A stretch of 64,000 nucleotides of DNA from Gari tellinella (taxonomy: Eukaryota > Mollusca > Bivalvia > Cardiida > Psammobiidae). The translations under genes and the position numbers were made by a program. The DNA is taken from positions 54,683,550 to 54,747,549 of the forward strand of contig OV277864.1 in the NCBI GenBank assembly GCA_922989275.2. Reading direction: 5' to 3'. Positions within the stretch are counted from its first letter, which is position 1; the number at the start of each line of letters is the position of its first letter. Under the pieces are notes generated by a model. The model saw nothing but the letters and a program-made list of their open reading frames with translations. It was not told the origin of the DNA and searched no databases. This document shows positions 40,018 to 51,061 of the stretch, in pieces.

Positions 40018-40415
40018 GTTATGACAAGTTTGCCATATCGAGCTAAAGGTTGATGTGTAAAACTGTAGTGTGAAGGTTTTCGCATATTGACCACTAGCCA
40101 AAGTTTTGTTATAGAAACTGAAAACTAGATGGTAAATTTTCAAAAAAGAAAATCTCTTGTGAAAGGAAATGTGTGGCATTACTATTGGCAAACACCATCC
40201 TGAAAAGTTCAGCGAATCTTAGTTTTTTTCTAGAATTTTACATCACTTTATCTGCTCTTATATCGATCGGATCAGATCTTTGTTTTAAACTTGGTTCCAC
40301 ATACGATATTCAAAGTACTCTTTTTTCTCAGTTTGCATGTGTACAAATGGGATAAAATACACCGTTGGTTAAGAATCGCCGACTGTTTGGAACGTATGGT
40401 TATATTTAGGGCATA

Positions 40416-40589
40416 CAGTCGAAAGTCGATGCTTCTTATAAATAGACCTAACCGGTATTTTTGCTTCATTTCGATAACTACATATCACATACCATTTTAT
40501 TAAAGTTAAAATGTGGCTAAGCCACTTTTTAACTTTGAAATATTGTTATGTTCGAACTTACGCGAGCTCGAAATATCGAATTTCGACTG
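40416..40589 (+). mobile_element. TA-3 foldback element
   Basis: CAGTCGAAAGTCGATGCTTC ... AATATCGAATTTCGACTG after TA. Centre AAATGTGGCTAAGCCACTTT. Confidence 0.8.
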
Positions 40590-40594
40590 TGTTT

Positions 40595-41507
40595 TGTTTT
40601 GCCTTTTCCACACGGATTCGATTTCATACTATTACATGCATTGTGTCATATATAATAGAAAGTAACTTCAAACTATTCAAACATGGATCATGAATTTGTT
40701 ACTTGAAATATATTTTTGGCATGAATCATTGCCTTAAACTATATATGTCCGTGTTCATGTATGGCGTCTAACATCCTTAACTGAAAAGGCAAAGTTGGTG
40801 TCAGTCTCTTGAACTTTATCATTACTCTATTGTGTATTGAAGTATAATTATAGCCTTTTCAACGTCATTAATAAATTATCTATCCTTATTGTACCGATTG
40901 CAATCGCATTGCTTCAAGAACTTTTTTATCAGTATTTGTTCAGTGTTGGATTAGTTAATTCAATGCCTTACATTGAGTATAATGACAAGTTGTAAATAAT
41001 TATCTGCTGTACTTCTAAATGTTAACAAACATTCTTGCATAAAAAGCCGTTCCAAGGGGGTGCATTAACGAGTACTTTAACGTGTATTAACAAGGCGATT
41101 CACGTGCACACGCGCCGTTAATGACCGCTATACTTATGCGTAGTCCGGGCCCAGTATAAACAATAACAATGACGGTTTGAACAGCGTTCTGGCCAAACTG
41201 CAGCCTACACTGTCAGTGCAAAGATGCTGGTGAATGCAAATGTAGTTGAAAAACCGTGCGCCAAATACACATAACGGTCATTAAGGCGAAATGCGAAAGG
41301 TTTTTACTGTAATAACCCTGTGTATTTGGACAGACAATAGCTAACAAATGGTGTAGACTCCCGAGGGAGCATTCTGGTCGGGATCTAAACATTCAGTTTG
41401 CACCCTTTGAACTCATTACTATGTGATAAAAGCCAACACCGATGATACATGCATTACGCCTAGCCATAGATGTCCGATTAATTTCTAAACCTATTTCAAG
41501 AAATAGA
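40595..41507. other. Non-coding stretch with a weak inverted repeat
   Basis: GCGCCGTTAATGACCG (41111-41126) and CGGTCATTAAGGCG (about 41275-41288) pair across 150 bp; a TTAA-3-like fragment is at 41340-41400. No gene seen. Confidence 0.35.
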
Positions 41508-41766
41508 CAGTGAAGAAGACGTTTTTTCCCGTTTAAACACAAACAAAACGCAAACACAATGTATTTACAGGTAGAAAATGACATTTACTTTTTGGCAATT
41601 ACGTCCAATTATTCTTATCTGAGTGAAAAATAGTTTGGAGCCTGATCAGACGCTTAGTTATCCGGCGTCTGATCTGTTTCCAAACTGTTTACAATGGAAA
41701 ACTATAGTCAAATATAGTTTTAGCATTAACGAGTTTATTGGGGAAAAAATAACGTCTTCTCCATAG
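41508..41766 (+). mobile_element. TA-1 MITE
   Basis: CAGTGAAGAAGACGTTTTTT ... ATAACGTCTTCTCCATAG then TA. Hairpin GGAGCCTGATCAGACGCTTA / CCGGCGTCTGATCTG. A small duplication of ATAGT around 41701-41722 lengthens it. Confidence 0.8.
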
Positions 41767-41828
41767 TATACAGTACAACCAAACTTGTACAACTAAATAA
41801 TTCTGTTGACAGGTGGCATTATTAGGTA

Positions 41829-42065
41829 CAGTGGAGAAAACGTTATTCTTTCCCAATAAACGCGTTTACGCTAAAACTATTATTTCCTTTGCATACAGTT
41901 TGGAGCCATATCAGACGCCGGTTAAGCCGACGTCTGATCAGGCTCTAAACTGTTTTCCACTCTGAAAACAAATGAAAGGTCAGATGTGTCAAAACGTTGT
42001 CCTTTTCTACATTTTAGTGTTTTGCGTTTACGTTTAAACGGGAAAGAATAACGTTTTCTCCACTG
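41829..42065 (-). mobile_element. TA-1 MITE
   Basis: CAGTGGAGAAAACGTTATTC ... GAATAACGTTTTCTCCACTG, TA at 41827-41828 and 42066-42067. Hairpin GACGCCGGTTAAGCCGACGT. Opposite orientation to the copy 62 bp upstream. Confidence 0.9.
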
Positions 42066-42254
42066 TAGGATGGATACAAAGCAGAACACATCATATAAGT
42101 AAACACACTAGGTAAAGTAAGTTTTGATTTATTATAAAAACTTGCAGTTAACTCATTAATAAAAGCGATAACAAACAACTTAAATCCTATTTTTCATATA
42201 CGAGTTATGTATACAGTGTACCGTAATTGTCACATACATGTACACATTTTTAAA

Positions 42255-42536
42255 ATGCCGAACTTTCGACGGCAGCGACTTGCTATCATAGATGACATGA
42301 AATTGACACAACATTATGACAACCTTTGTGTCACAGTTTGCGGCCGTAAACCCAAATCAATCAAATTTGAAATTGACAAAATCGGCCATCTGACACTCCA
42401 ATTGGTCTACGACCAGATAGTTCATTTCAGTAAAATGTCCATGACAGCGACTATTTGCATACGTTGTCCACAGTTAGGCGAAACCTCTCGTTCAATAACC
42501 ACTGAAGATTTAAATGTACATTTAAAATCAAAATAA
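42255..42536 (+). CDS. Small open frame of unknown function
   Basis: 93 codons from ATG at 42255, flanked by unrelated repeats on both sides. The predicted protein has a basic N-terminus (M-P-N-F-R-R-Q-R), then mixed hydrophobic/charged sequence with four cysteines, two of them in V-C-G-R-K-P and C-I-R-C-P. An AATAAA overlaps the stop codon at 42531-42537, which could serve as a poly(A) signal. The frame continues upstream to an in-frame ATG at 42207, in a TACATG-rich stretch that looks non-coding. I recognise no domain. It may be a short gene, a terminal exon without an obvious acceptor, or a retrocopy; a chance frame cannot be excluded. Confidence 0.35.
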   Translation: MPNFRRQRLAIIDDMKLTQHYDNLCVTVCGRKPKSIKFEIDKIGHLTLQLVYDQIVHFSKMSMTATICIRCPQLGETSRSITTEDLNVHLKSK

Positions 42537-42574
42537 AAGTTTGCCCATCTTGTTTAATTGCGTTCTGTTTAAAG

Positions 42575-42720
42575 TTTACATGTACACCGATGCATTGAAC
42601 ATTATTCTTCGTGTGGCGACCTTGATCAGAGGGCTCCTTTAGGGGACGTTCTGTTCAAAGTTTACACTGAGGTAGAAGACAAGTGCATTCTTTGTAAGTA
42701 CACTGTAGTGAAGCATAATA
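42575..42720. mobile_element. TTAA-3 relic
   Basis: GACCTTGATCAGAGGGCTCC then AAGTTTACACTG and GTACACTG; one arm survives. Ends absent. Confidence 0.45.
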
Positions 42721-42800
42721 CTTGCAAGATATACAGTTGATGTGCAATTAGAATAAAAGAAGCTGTGATATGTAAGAAAATGACTGATATTAATAAAAAA

Positions 42801-43954
42801 CAAGGGCCACTATGGCCCTAAATCGCTCACCTGGTAACCATGTAACCATGTACACAGTGTGACCTAGTTTTTGACCGGGCATGACCCTCATTCTAACTTG
42901 TCCTCGATTTCAATGAGACAAACATTTTGTTCAAGTTTCATGATGTACATTCAATGAATTGTGTAGTCTCTAGAGTGTTAACGAGGTTTTTGGATGATTT
43001 GACCTAGTGACCTAGTTTTTGACAAGACATAAGCCACATTTGAACTTGACCTAGATTTCATTGAGGCAAACCTTTTCATCAAGTTTTATGAAGATCAAAT
43101 AAAATTTGTAGTCTCTAGACTGTAAAGAAGGTTTTTCGGAGATTTGACCTAGTGACCTAGTTTTTGACCGGACATGACCCACATTCAAACTTGGCCTCGA
43201 TTTCAATGAGACAAACATTTTGTATAAGTTTCATGAAGATCCAATGAAATGTGTAGTCTCTAGAGTGTTAACAAGGTTTTTGGAAGATTTGACCTAGTGA
43301 CCTAGTTTTTGACCGGACATGACCCACATTCAAACTCGGCCTAGATTTTATTGAGGCAATTATATTGATGAAGTTTTATGAAGATCCAATGAAATTTGTA
43401 GCCTCTGGAGTGTTAACAAGGTTTTTCGATAATTTGACCTAGTGACCTAGTTTTTGACCGGACATGACCCACATTCAAACTTGACCTAGATTTCATTAAG
43501 GTTAACATTTTGATGAAGTTTCATGAAGATCCAATGAAATGTGTAGCCTCTAGAGTGTTAACAAGGTTTTTCGAAGATTTGACCTAGTGACCTAGTTTTT
43601 AACCGGACATGACCCACATTCAAACTTGGCCTAGATTTTATTAGGGCAATCATATTGATGAAGTTTCATGAAGATCCAATGAAATTTGTAGCCTCTAGAG
43701 TGTTAACAAGGTTTTTCGATAATTTGACCTAGTGATCTAGCTTTTGACCGGACATAACCAACATTCGAACTTGACCTAGATTTCATTGAGGCAAACATTG
43801 TGACCAAGTTTCATCAAGATCCAATGAGATTTGAACCTGCTAGAGTGTTAACGAACAATTGTGGACGGACGGACGGACAGACAGACAGACGACGGACGAC
43901 GGACATCCAGCGATCCTAAAAGCTCACCTTGGCACTACGTGCCAGGTAAGCTAA
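42801..43954. mobile_element. Satellite-bearing element (seven 145-bp units), Helitron-like ends
   Basis: Starts CAAGGGCCACTATGGCCCTA (a GGGCCA-CTA-TGGCCC stem) and ends GGCACTACGTGCC plus AGGTAAGCTAA, i.e. a short hairpin about 8 nt before CTAA, as at Helitron 3' ends. Between are units starting GACCTAGTTTTTGACCGGAC at 42861, 43009, 43154, 43299, 43444, 43589 and 43734 (period 145 bp after the first), then (GGAC)n/(GACA)n at 43863-43910. Resembles pearl-type bivalve elements with central tandem repeats (recollection). Non-coding. Confidence 0.8.
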
Positions 43955-44316
43955 AAAATGGAAATGGATCTCAAATATATAGACAAACGTTCTTGTTATG
44001 ATTTATATCTATGCAAATATTGTGCTTATTGAAATATATTTTATTTGAAATGCTGGTTTTATACAAATATTTCAAGTTCTTAAAAAATTACATAGCTCAA
44101 GATAATAAATGAACTTGGGTAAATATACTGAAGCACAATGTAATATATGTGTTCTAAGAAGTTTGAGTAGCCAAAGTAATACATTTAGGAAATAATTATT
44201 TTTTAGAAATGGAATTCAAAATGAAAAAATAGACATTTAGAATATTTGAAAATAAGATGAAATCATGCCTTTTACCTGTCGCTCTGTAGTAATTTGATCT
44301 TTCAGACTATGACTGT
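43955..44316. other. AT-rich non-coding stretch
   Basis: No gene or family seen. Confidence 0.35.
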
Positions 44317-44320
44317 TTAA

Positions 44321-44520
44321 CCCTTTACCCCTTATCCAGGTTTTTTATTACAGCATGTAGAAAGTAAAGTAGAAAGTACCTAATGGTATATTCTGCTTTA
44401 CTTTCAAAATGATTTAGGCTCCTTATAGTGCATACATTTCTGATTCCATAGTGTGGAACTATTTTGCTCAGTGGAGAAATAAATAAGAGGGGTAAAACTG
44501 CATATTGATTGAGTGATAGG
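44321..44520 (-). mobile_element. TTAA-2 MITE, worn
   Basis: TTAA at 44317-44320 and 44521-44524. CCCTTTACCCCTTATCCAGG ... GAGTGATAGG. Hairpin B remnants GTAGAAAGTAAAGTAGAAAG / TTCTGCTTTACTTTC. Confidence 0.7.
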
Positions 44521-44883
44521 TTAATGTGCAATCAAATTATGTACATGTTATAGATGTCTTTGGTTAGCTGTTCCTCATTAAACTAAGAATTTTCCTGTTA
44601 TTTTGAGACCAGCATGGTTATTCATCATAAATAAAACTTTGTTTTGTTAAATCTGGTTCATTCTCGTTATTGTCACTGTTCTCTGTTCAGTAAGCACCAA
44701 ACACATTCTGTTCACAGTCAGTGAGAAAGGATGACTCAAAGGTTAATATTGCAGACTTCTGAAGATTTAGACCAACATCCAAGGCTGATGGCCAGTGACA
44801 TCTGGTGATAGAATCTGAAACAACAAACATGTATGAAAATAAATAATAACAGTTTAAACATATAGACAGCTTTATCATCTTAA

Positions 44884-46137
44884 GGGTGTATCAATGTCAT
44901 AAGCCAATTTTTCGAAAGTATCAAACTTTTTTTCTAACATTGTTTTTTTTTGGAAGAGCTGTTTATGATGAATGAAAAAATGAAAAAAACAAAAATATGG
45001 TGGTGTCCTTTTCTGAGCTACAGCGATTTGAAAAAGGTATGTCAAATTTGGACGTTTTTTTCAAATTTTACCCATTCAGAGTACAAGCTTCAGTAAAATT
45101 TATTTCAAAACAAAACAAACATGATAATTTGGGTTTTCAAACTTTTCATTATTAATTTCATGTCTATGGTGGTATTTTCAAATATAGAAACCAAATTTAG
45201 ACAAAGCAGGCACCAGGTTTGAACAATATGGATCCTTGAATATCAAAAATATGCTTTGTACAGTACTGAACCTTATTAAATTAATTTGATAATCGCATGC
45301 GAATTGCCATCGAATCGGGCGCTTCAAAAAACTAATCCTACGTTTGAGTATTTTTATGCGAATTTTTCGAAGCGGTTGTGACAAAAATGGAATCGAGAAA
45401 ATTAACGAAGACATATTTGCGAACATTTGTGAGATACACAATCAAGAAAACTTACCCGAGGGTAAAGTTACTATTTTGAATCGCAAGCGAATTGCCATCG
45501 AATTGCAAGCGAATTGCCATCGAATCGCAAAAATTGTTAATTTAATAAAGTTCAGTACTGTATAGGGCACGATTTTATTAGATTTTTTATTTTATGAATT
45601 TTTTTTAAAAAGTTTGAAAATGAAATAGTTCTAGTATTAAACTTTTTTTTATATTCTACTAGATGAAAAGCCCATGCTAAGGCAGCTCAAAATATGAAAA
45701 GAAATTGAAAGGTCAGTGTTGAAAATTTTGAGTTATTAAAGTAAAAAGAGTTATCTCCCCTTACAAAATTTACAAAAAAGTACCATATCGATGATATTTA
45801 GAGCTTTATAAATTTCACATTTGGTGCCTTTTTTTTCTTAAATAATTTTTTGTATGACGAAATGCTACCATAGATAGGAAATAAATAACACAAAACCAAA
45901 TTATCATATTTGTTTTCATTTAAAATGGATTTTATTGAAGCGGGCTGTTTGAAAAGGACAAAATAAGAGGAAGTGGGTGGGGTAAATTTTACATGGCCGT
46001 AGAGCTAACTGTTCTTCACCAAAATGTACACTTTTTCTATTTTTTCATTCATCTTAAATAGCTCTTCAGTGCAAAACCATCATAGAGTGTTTTCATATAC
46101 TTTGAAATTTTCCCAAAGTCATGACATTGATACACCC
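44884..46137. mobile_element. TTAA-7 element (1254 bp), with nested TA-6
   Basis: TTAA at 44880-44883 and 46138-46141. Both ends read GGGTGTATCAATGTCAT inward. Subterminal sequence is also inverted: AGAGCTGTTTATGATGAATG with AAAAAATG, against CATTCATCTTAAATAGCTCT. A 300-bp TA-6 element interrupts it at 45261-45560. No transposase frame is present; about 950 bp without the insert. Confidence 0.85.
45261..45560. mobile_element. TA-6 MITE (300 bp)
   Basis: CAGTACTGAACCTTATTAAA ... TTTAATAAAGTTCAGTACTG with TA at 45259-45260 and 45561-45562. Contains three copies of a CGAATTGCCATCGAAT unit (45300, 45488, 45509), the last two spaced 21 bp apart. The open frames on both strands are products of this structure. 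Confidence 0.88.
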
Positions 46138-46463
46138 TTAATTAGATTCTTTTTTATTATTTAATGAAGGCATTGGTTGAATGAGACAATTCAAATTAAA
46201 AATCTTTATTTAAAACCTACAAGTAAATCTAACAGACACACACATTAAGAATCTATAACGGCAATTTTGATAAAATAGCATGTCCACCCAAATTCCGTTC
46301 CAGCTATTTCAGTAACTGACTCTTAGTACGCTCCTAATATTTAAATGGCTTACAAAAATTAAATTATCAAAACATATTTTCAAAATTATTCAAACTTCCT
46401 AGACAACTGTAGTATAAAAATGGTTACCAAGCACAATAACAGTTAGACGTACAGAAAGTTAAA

Positions 46464-46608
46464 AGGTTATAAAGCTTTTAAGTTGAGTCTTATATGGTTC
46501 TTAGACATTGATTAGTCAAATTTGAGTTTATGCTCATCAAAAACTCAAATCTGACCAATCAAACGCTTTAGGACGATTTCAGACTCAACTCAAAAGCTTT
46601 ATAACCTT
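46464..46608. repeat. Palindrome, about 145 bp
   Basis: AGGTTATAAAGCTTTTAAGT then TGAGTC, inverted as GACTCAACTCAAAAGCTTTA then TAACCT; inner arms ATTTGAGTTT / AAACTCAAAT. No TTAA or TA duplication identified. Confidence 0.7.
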
Positions 46609-46687
46609 GGCGCCAGGGTCTCTGACGTAACATTCTAGCACTCTAACGACTGAGCTGTAGGGACTTGTTGAGTGTCTACTAAGATAA

Positions 46688-46943
46688 CAGTGAAAAAAAA
46701 CGTTATTCTCTTAAACTATTGTTTCCATTGCAAACAGTTTGGAGCCAGATCAGACGTCGGTTTGGAGTCAAATCAGACGCCGAGTAACCAGGTGTCTGAT
46801 CAGGCTCCAAACTGTTTGCTACTCAGATTAAAATAAACAGTCAGAAGTATAAAAAAAAAAAGATGTCAGTTTCTCCATTTTAGTGCACTGCGTTTGCATT
46901 TATTTGCGTTTTAAAACGGGAAAGAATAACGTTATCTCCTCTG
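46688..46943 (-). mobile_element. TA-1 MITE with an extra hairpin arm
   Basis: CAGTGAAAAAAAACGTTATT ... GAATAACGTTATCTCCTCTG then TA. The left arm is duplicated: GTTTGGAGCCAGATCAGACG and then TCGGTTTGGAGTCAAATCAG precede a single right arm, a partial tandem copy of the arm. Confidence 0.8.
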
Positions 46944-47300
46944 TACCAGTGTTCGACAGGTACAGTCCCAATGGTCCACCTAAAGAGTGCCCCTTCTCAT
47001 AATCATCAGAATTGATGGCGTAGAAGTAATAAACAGAAATAGACTACACTCGATCTCGCTAGACTACATTATGGAGTTATAATAACTGCAATCGACTGCT
47101 GGTGTTTTAATAGGAATCCATTCATCAGAAATTTATTAATAAATATAGCATTATAAATAAAGTCCTACCCTAAACATGCTAAACTGTAAATCGGTGTACC
47201 TGTATTTCCATAGAATTGGTCTAGTGAAAACCTCTGACGTTCTGTGTTGCGACGAACCTGACCGGTCTGTATGCAACGTCTCACGTTGTACCAAACCAAC

Positions 47301-47468
47301 TCATTCAACGTTATTCCAACATCCAACCAAACAATTTCTCCTCTTGTCCAGACATATTGTAACATTTTCAAGTCCTTCATTTAACGGACCAAGAACAACA
47401 TGATGTCTGTTGAATGCCAAGCGTAAATTACACATGCGAATTGAGTCGCTTTTAAAAATGGCCGACAT
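47301..47468 (-). CDS. Candidate small open frame or first exon, unknown
   Basis: From ATG at 47468 (context ATCAATGTCGG) a 55-codon frame runs M-S-A-I-F-K-S-D-S-I-R-M ... to a TGA at 47301. The preceding 100 bp on the minus strand are comparatively GC-rich, with ATATATCCGCCGCC and GGGCCGCATGC, as a promoter might be. Another minus-strand frame starts at 47380 and continues past this stop to 47165. No family is recognised and the frame lacks a clear splice donor before its stop, so this is weak. Confidence 0.22.
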   Translation of the reverse strand: MSAIFKSDSIRMCNLRLAFNRHHVVLGPLNEGLENVTICLDKRRNCLVGCWNNVE

Positions 47469-47648
47469 TGATAAATCCGGTGCATGCGGCCCTGTATCTA
47501 GGCGGCGGATATATAAAACACATGAACATTTTGTAAACAAACTTGACCTCTCTAGGTGCGCGTAAACTGTCAATGTATTAGAGAACAGAGTTATGTGAAA
47601 TCCAAAAAGAAGGGGAAATAGACATATTTTTATGCAAGAATAGTGTCA

Positions 47649-47780
47649 ATACACCTGTTTTTCGTGCATTAACATCTGCAGAAGCCCTTGTGCTGTCTTG
47701 GAGCCCTCGGCTAAAGCCTCGGGCTTCAAATACAGCCCGCGGGCTTCTTCAGATGTTAATGCACGAAAAAAGGTGTATTA
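47649..47780. repeat. Foldback element with near-perfect 40-bp arms
   Basis: AATACACCTGTTTTTCGTGC ... GCACGAAAAAAGGTGTATT, with ATTAACATCTGCAGAAGCCC against GGGCTTCTTCAGATGTTAAT. Centre GAGCCCTCGGCTAAAGCCTC is a further GC-rich stem. Confidence 0.8.
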
Positions 47781-47879
47781 ACCCTATATTAATATGCATG
47801 TGACAGTTAAGGGTATTCTTCTTGTATCACCAGCGCGTATCTTCTGACTTCTGCCCTTACTTTGAGTTTTTTACTTTGG

Positions 47880-48060
47880 AAACATTGATATCGATATCAA
47901 ACAGTTTATATCCATATCAGACGCCGCGTTCCGCAAAACTGTTCGCATAATTATTTTAATATTATAGAGCCTCGTTGCGAAAGAGCTAAAGATGCGATTC
48001 CTGAATTCGCGCTTGAACATTTGGAAGTCTTAGGATTTTAATGAGCAACTTATGGTAGCT
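47880..48060. mobile_element. Truncated relative of 36042 element
   Basis: Decayed hairpin A (ATCAAACAGTTTATATCCAT, CAGACGCCGCGTTCCGC) followed by GCGATTCCTGAATTCGCGCT and TTAATGAGCAACTTATGGTAGC, as in the right third of 36042-36369. Confidence 0.55.
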
Positions 48061-48387
48061 CTGTGCAGACTGTTTGCAAATGTAAACATGATGTTACCAT
48101 GAGCGTGCCGAGAATAAAAAGCATAGAGCCAAATGCATTTGTTTAAAGAAACGCATGAAAAGGTACTACATGTATTATAAATGTGAACTCCATCTACCAT
48201 TGCCCACACGAAGTGCTGCACACAATGGCAGTTGTTCCGGTTCTTTGATACTAGAATTCATGCAAGACTAGTTCGACTGGCTCCTTTACAGTGTAAACTT
48301 GAATGAATGAAGGTTTACTTAGTGCAATTAAACAATAATACGAGTTCCTCACACGACGATCAAACACATAGTCCTACACTTATTCAA

Positions 48388-48656
48388 CTCTTTCACTGCC
48401 AACGGCGCCAAGAGGCGACTTTGCAAACAGTTTCGATCCTGATCAGTCGCCGCGTAACGCGGCGTCTGATCAGGATCAAAACTGTTTGACACTCGTATTG
48501 ATATGTTTTAAGTCGTCGTATATGGAATCTTACTCTGAAACAATCTTGCTTACTTGCTTAATTCGCCAGAGTATGGCAAACAACAAAATTGAAACAGACG
48601 ACAATGAAGCGGTGAAGGGGTAACCCCCCCCCCCGAATAATTTGATAATGGATGGG
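48388..48656 (+). mobile_element. TTAA-6 MITE with hairpin A
   Basis: Left flank TCAA, right TTAA at 48657-48660. CTCTTTCACTGCCAACGGCG ... GATAATGGATGGG. Hairpin TTTCGATCCTGATCAGTCGC / GGCGTCTGATCAGGATCAAA with centre GCGTAACGC. CAGACGACAATGAAGCGGTG AAGGGGTAA is an internal TTAA-1-like end. (C)n at 48624-48634. Confidence 0.8.
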
Positions 48657-48660
48657 TTAA

Positions 48661-49267
48661 ACAATTACATGAGTTCCTAACACGTAGTTCAAACACACAC
48701 GCATGTCCTAGACTTATTTAATACATGTAGATGATCTTATAATATTGATGTACTGATTAATTAGATTTATTACATTTCTCATGAGTATTCATAAATGTAT
48801 TGAATAATAAAATTGTTGTTTTTTTTTATATAATTTGATCTCTAAGGGCCTTCTTCAAAGAAAGTCATGTCAAAATACGCGTTACATTTTGAACATGCAT
48901 TCAGCCATAAAATCAAAAAGATTGTCGATTATTCTCTTTGATTTTATTACCGCATGCATGTAACACTAATGTGGCGGTTAATGATCAAGGCTGACAAAAA
49001 ATGTGACGAGTATTTGGACAAGATTTTATTTGAAAAAGGCCCATTGGAGGTCGAAATATAAGAAAATAGCAATTTTATAATTTTACACTATTTTAATTCC
49101 CTATTTGAAAAATTGTCATCGTTATTCAGAAATGATAAAAAAGTCAGTTATTAGTACACAGTTCTTTCTGTTACACTATTAAGGCAGATTCTCGCTACCT
49201 TGGAGAACATCAAGTATTCTATTCCAATAAACGCGCTTGCATTTAACGTCTGCATTTAAAATGCACT
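48661..49267. other. AT-rich non-coding stretch
   Basis: Contains a CATGCATG/CGCATGCATG pair around 48895-48960 with a partial foldback (AAATCAAAAAGA ... TCTTTGATTTTA). No gene. Confidence 0.35.
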
Positions 49268-49481
49268 TTAACACATACCCCATAAATACGCCTTTTTATG
49301 TTTTTACCTTTTTTATACATCGAAGAAAATAGTTCCAATTTATACTCTTATAAATATGTATCATAAGAAATAGTTTCTATATTCTAGCATATACATGTAT
49401 TAGCTTCAAGCAGACTGAACAACATGATTTAAGTGGTAACCTATTTTAACAACTAGAAACAGGCTATGGGGTAATGGTTAA
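49268..49481 (+). mobile_element. TTAA-2 relic
   Basis: TACCCCATAAATACGCCTTT, TCGAAGAAAATAGTTCCAAT ... AACAGGCTATGGGGTAATGG. Hairpin B reduced to GCTTCAAGCAGACTGAAC / ATGATTTAAG. Confidence 0.65.
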
Positions 49482-49560
49482 CTTCATTTTCAGTCCCTAC
49501 TTACATGTATTTCACACTATTGTGATAAAGATACAATGTATATGCAAAATTCTGTATTAA

Positions 49561-49762
49561 ACCCTTGAACTGTCATGACGTCATCAATTTTAAACAAATG
49601 ACGTCTGCTTTTATTTCTCAAAATGAAATTTAAGTATTAATACACATTGAAATGAGTCTCAAACAGTTTGTAATCCTGATCAGACGCCGCATATGCGGCG
49701 TCTGATCAGGATCCAAACTGTTTGCAAATAAATAATGTTCTCGGAGTAAGGCAGTGAAGGGG
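49561..49762 (+). mobile_element. TTAA-1 MITE (202 bp)
   Basis: TTAA at 49557-49560, right TTCA. ACCCTTGAACTGTCATGACG ... GTAAGGCAGTGAAGGGG. Hairpin CCTGATCAGACGCCGC-AT-ATGCGGCGTCTGATCAGG; perfect stem with a shortened loop. A (G)n run at about 49781-49798 lies just after it. Confidence 0.85.
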
Positions 49763-49799
49763 TTCAGACATCGTAAAGGTGGGGGGGGGGGGGGGGGGT

Positions 49800-50582
49800 A
49801 TGAAACGGGCCTAAAGTTCTTCCGTGAAGTGCGCATATCTTCCGACGACACGTTCTGTGGAGTCTTTTTGCTTATTGAAATGCTTGGCTGGCTTCTGACA
49901 GTTATTTAAATAATTTAGCATTGTCATATGGAAACACGTTCACTATTTATATTGGTAATAGGCGTGGTACAGAGAAACGACGAGCGATAACACCAGAGTG
50001 CTAAACGCTATGTGATTCATATTGTAACTAGGCGTTGGATCAGGTTCCATTTTTTTCTCTTTTTTTCGTTCTTTGGTTTATTTTGATAAAAAATAACATT
50101 TTAAAAAAAATAAAATCTATTGAAATATCTATAATTTATAACAAAATTATACTTCCATGAAAATTCCATGCTTATATTCTGAGAAATTGAAATGAAACTG
50201 GATGTGACAAGGTGCAACCTACCTATGAAAATGGTGTATACGTTGGTTTATGCAAATGAGGCTTTCCAAACCGTTGTATGATGGGAAGTGAGTCAATTAT
50301 ATAGCGCAACAAACATCTCTTGGTGCGAGATTAAGCATTGCACCGACGGCCGACGAGGCTTGGTCTCTCGTGCACGGCACTCATATTATAAGAATGTACT
50401 ATTTTTTCAGCATTTTATTAAATTGCATTTAGACTTTTGATGGGCTTGAACGAATAACATATCCCCCTATTTATAACTTAAATCGTGTTCACAAAGTCCA
50501 ACTTTTGTTTTCGATATTGCTAACTGGAGAACCTTACGTCTCAAGCACTTGGAACCTGGTAAAGCTTCTGACAAAGTTACTG
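49800..50582. other. Non-coding stretch
   Basis: Nothing recognised apart from poly(T)/poly(A) runs near 50050-50110. Confidence 0.35.
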
Positions 50583-50945
50583 TAAAGAAGATGCTATTCT
50601 GTTTGCAACTCAGTTTAAAAAATGTGTGATTTTTTTTTTTAAAACTGTCGTCATTTTACCTATTTTATACAATGCGTTTGCGTTGAAAAGGGATGTAATA
50701 ACATCCTCTCTACTGTACTATCCTTTGGGAAAACCTAAGCCAAGTCACTTTTGACACGATTAGGATTGACTCTACGAACCGTGCATAATCGCCGTCTGCT
50801 TTAAGTTGTCGTCTGCTTTCATTTCCTAAAAATAAATATTACGAAATTTGACTGAAAATAAAACGAAACGAAACCATTGTCATAAAGTTTGGTTCCTGAT
50901 AGGTAACTATGTGTCTGATCTGGATCCAAACAGTTTGCAAATGTC
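50583..50945. mobile_element. TA-1 (core deleted) and TTAA-1-like relic
   Basis: 50583-50715: TGTAAAGAAGATGCTATTCT ... AACATCCTCTCTACTGTA without its hairpin tip. 50780-50945: GCCGTCTGCTTTAAGTTGTC, GTCTGCTTTCATTTCCTAAA, then a worn hairpin TTTGGTTCCTGATAGG / GTCTGATCTGGATCCAAACA. Confidence 0.6.
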
Positions 50946-51061
50946 ATGTAGCTGGTCTTGGAAGAGAAATGGATTATAGATCAATAAATACCTGTCCAGC
51001 TTTTAGAACATTAATTTTATCAATACAACATGCCTTGTAGACTGTCGCAGAACAGCTATTG

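Noticed and set aside
45178..45565. Open frames on both strands around 45.2-45.6 kb
   Set aside because: They coincide with the TA-6 element and its repeated CGAATTGCCATCGAAT units.
47165..47403. Overlapping frames on both strands near 47.2-47.4 kb
   Set aside because: Three frames are open together with no recognised protein or splice pattern; only the minus frame with its own ATG at 47468 was kept, at low confidence.
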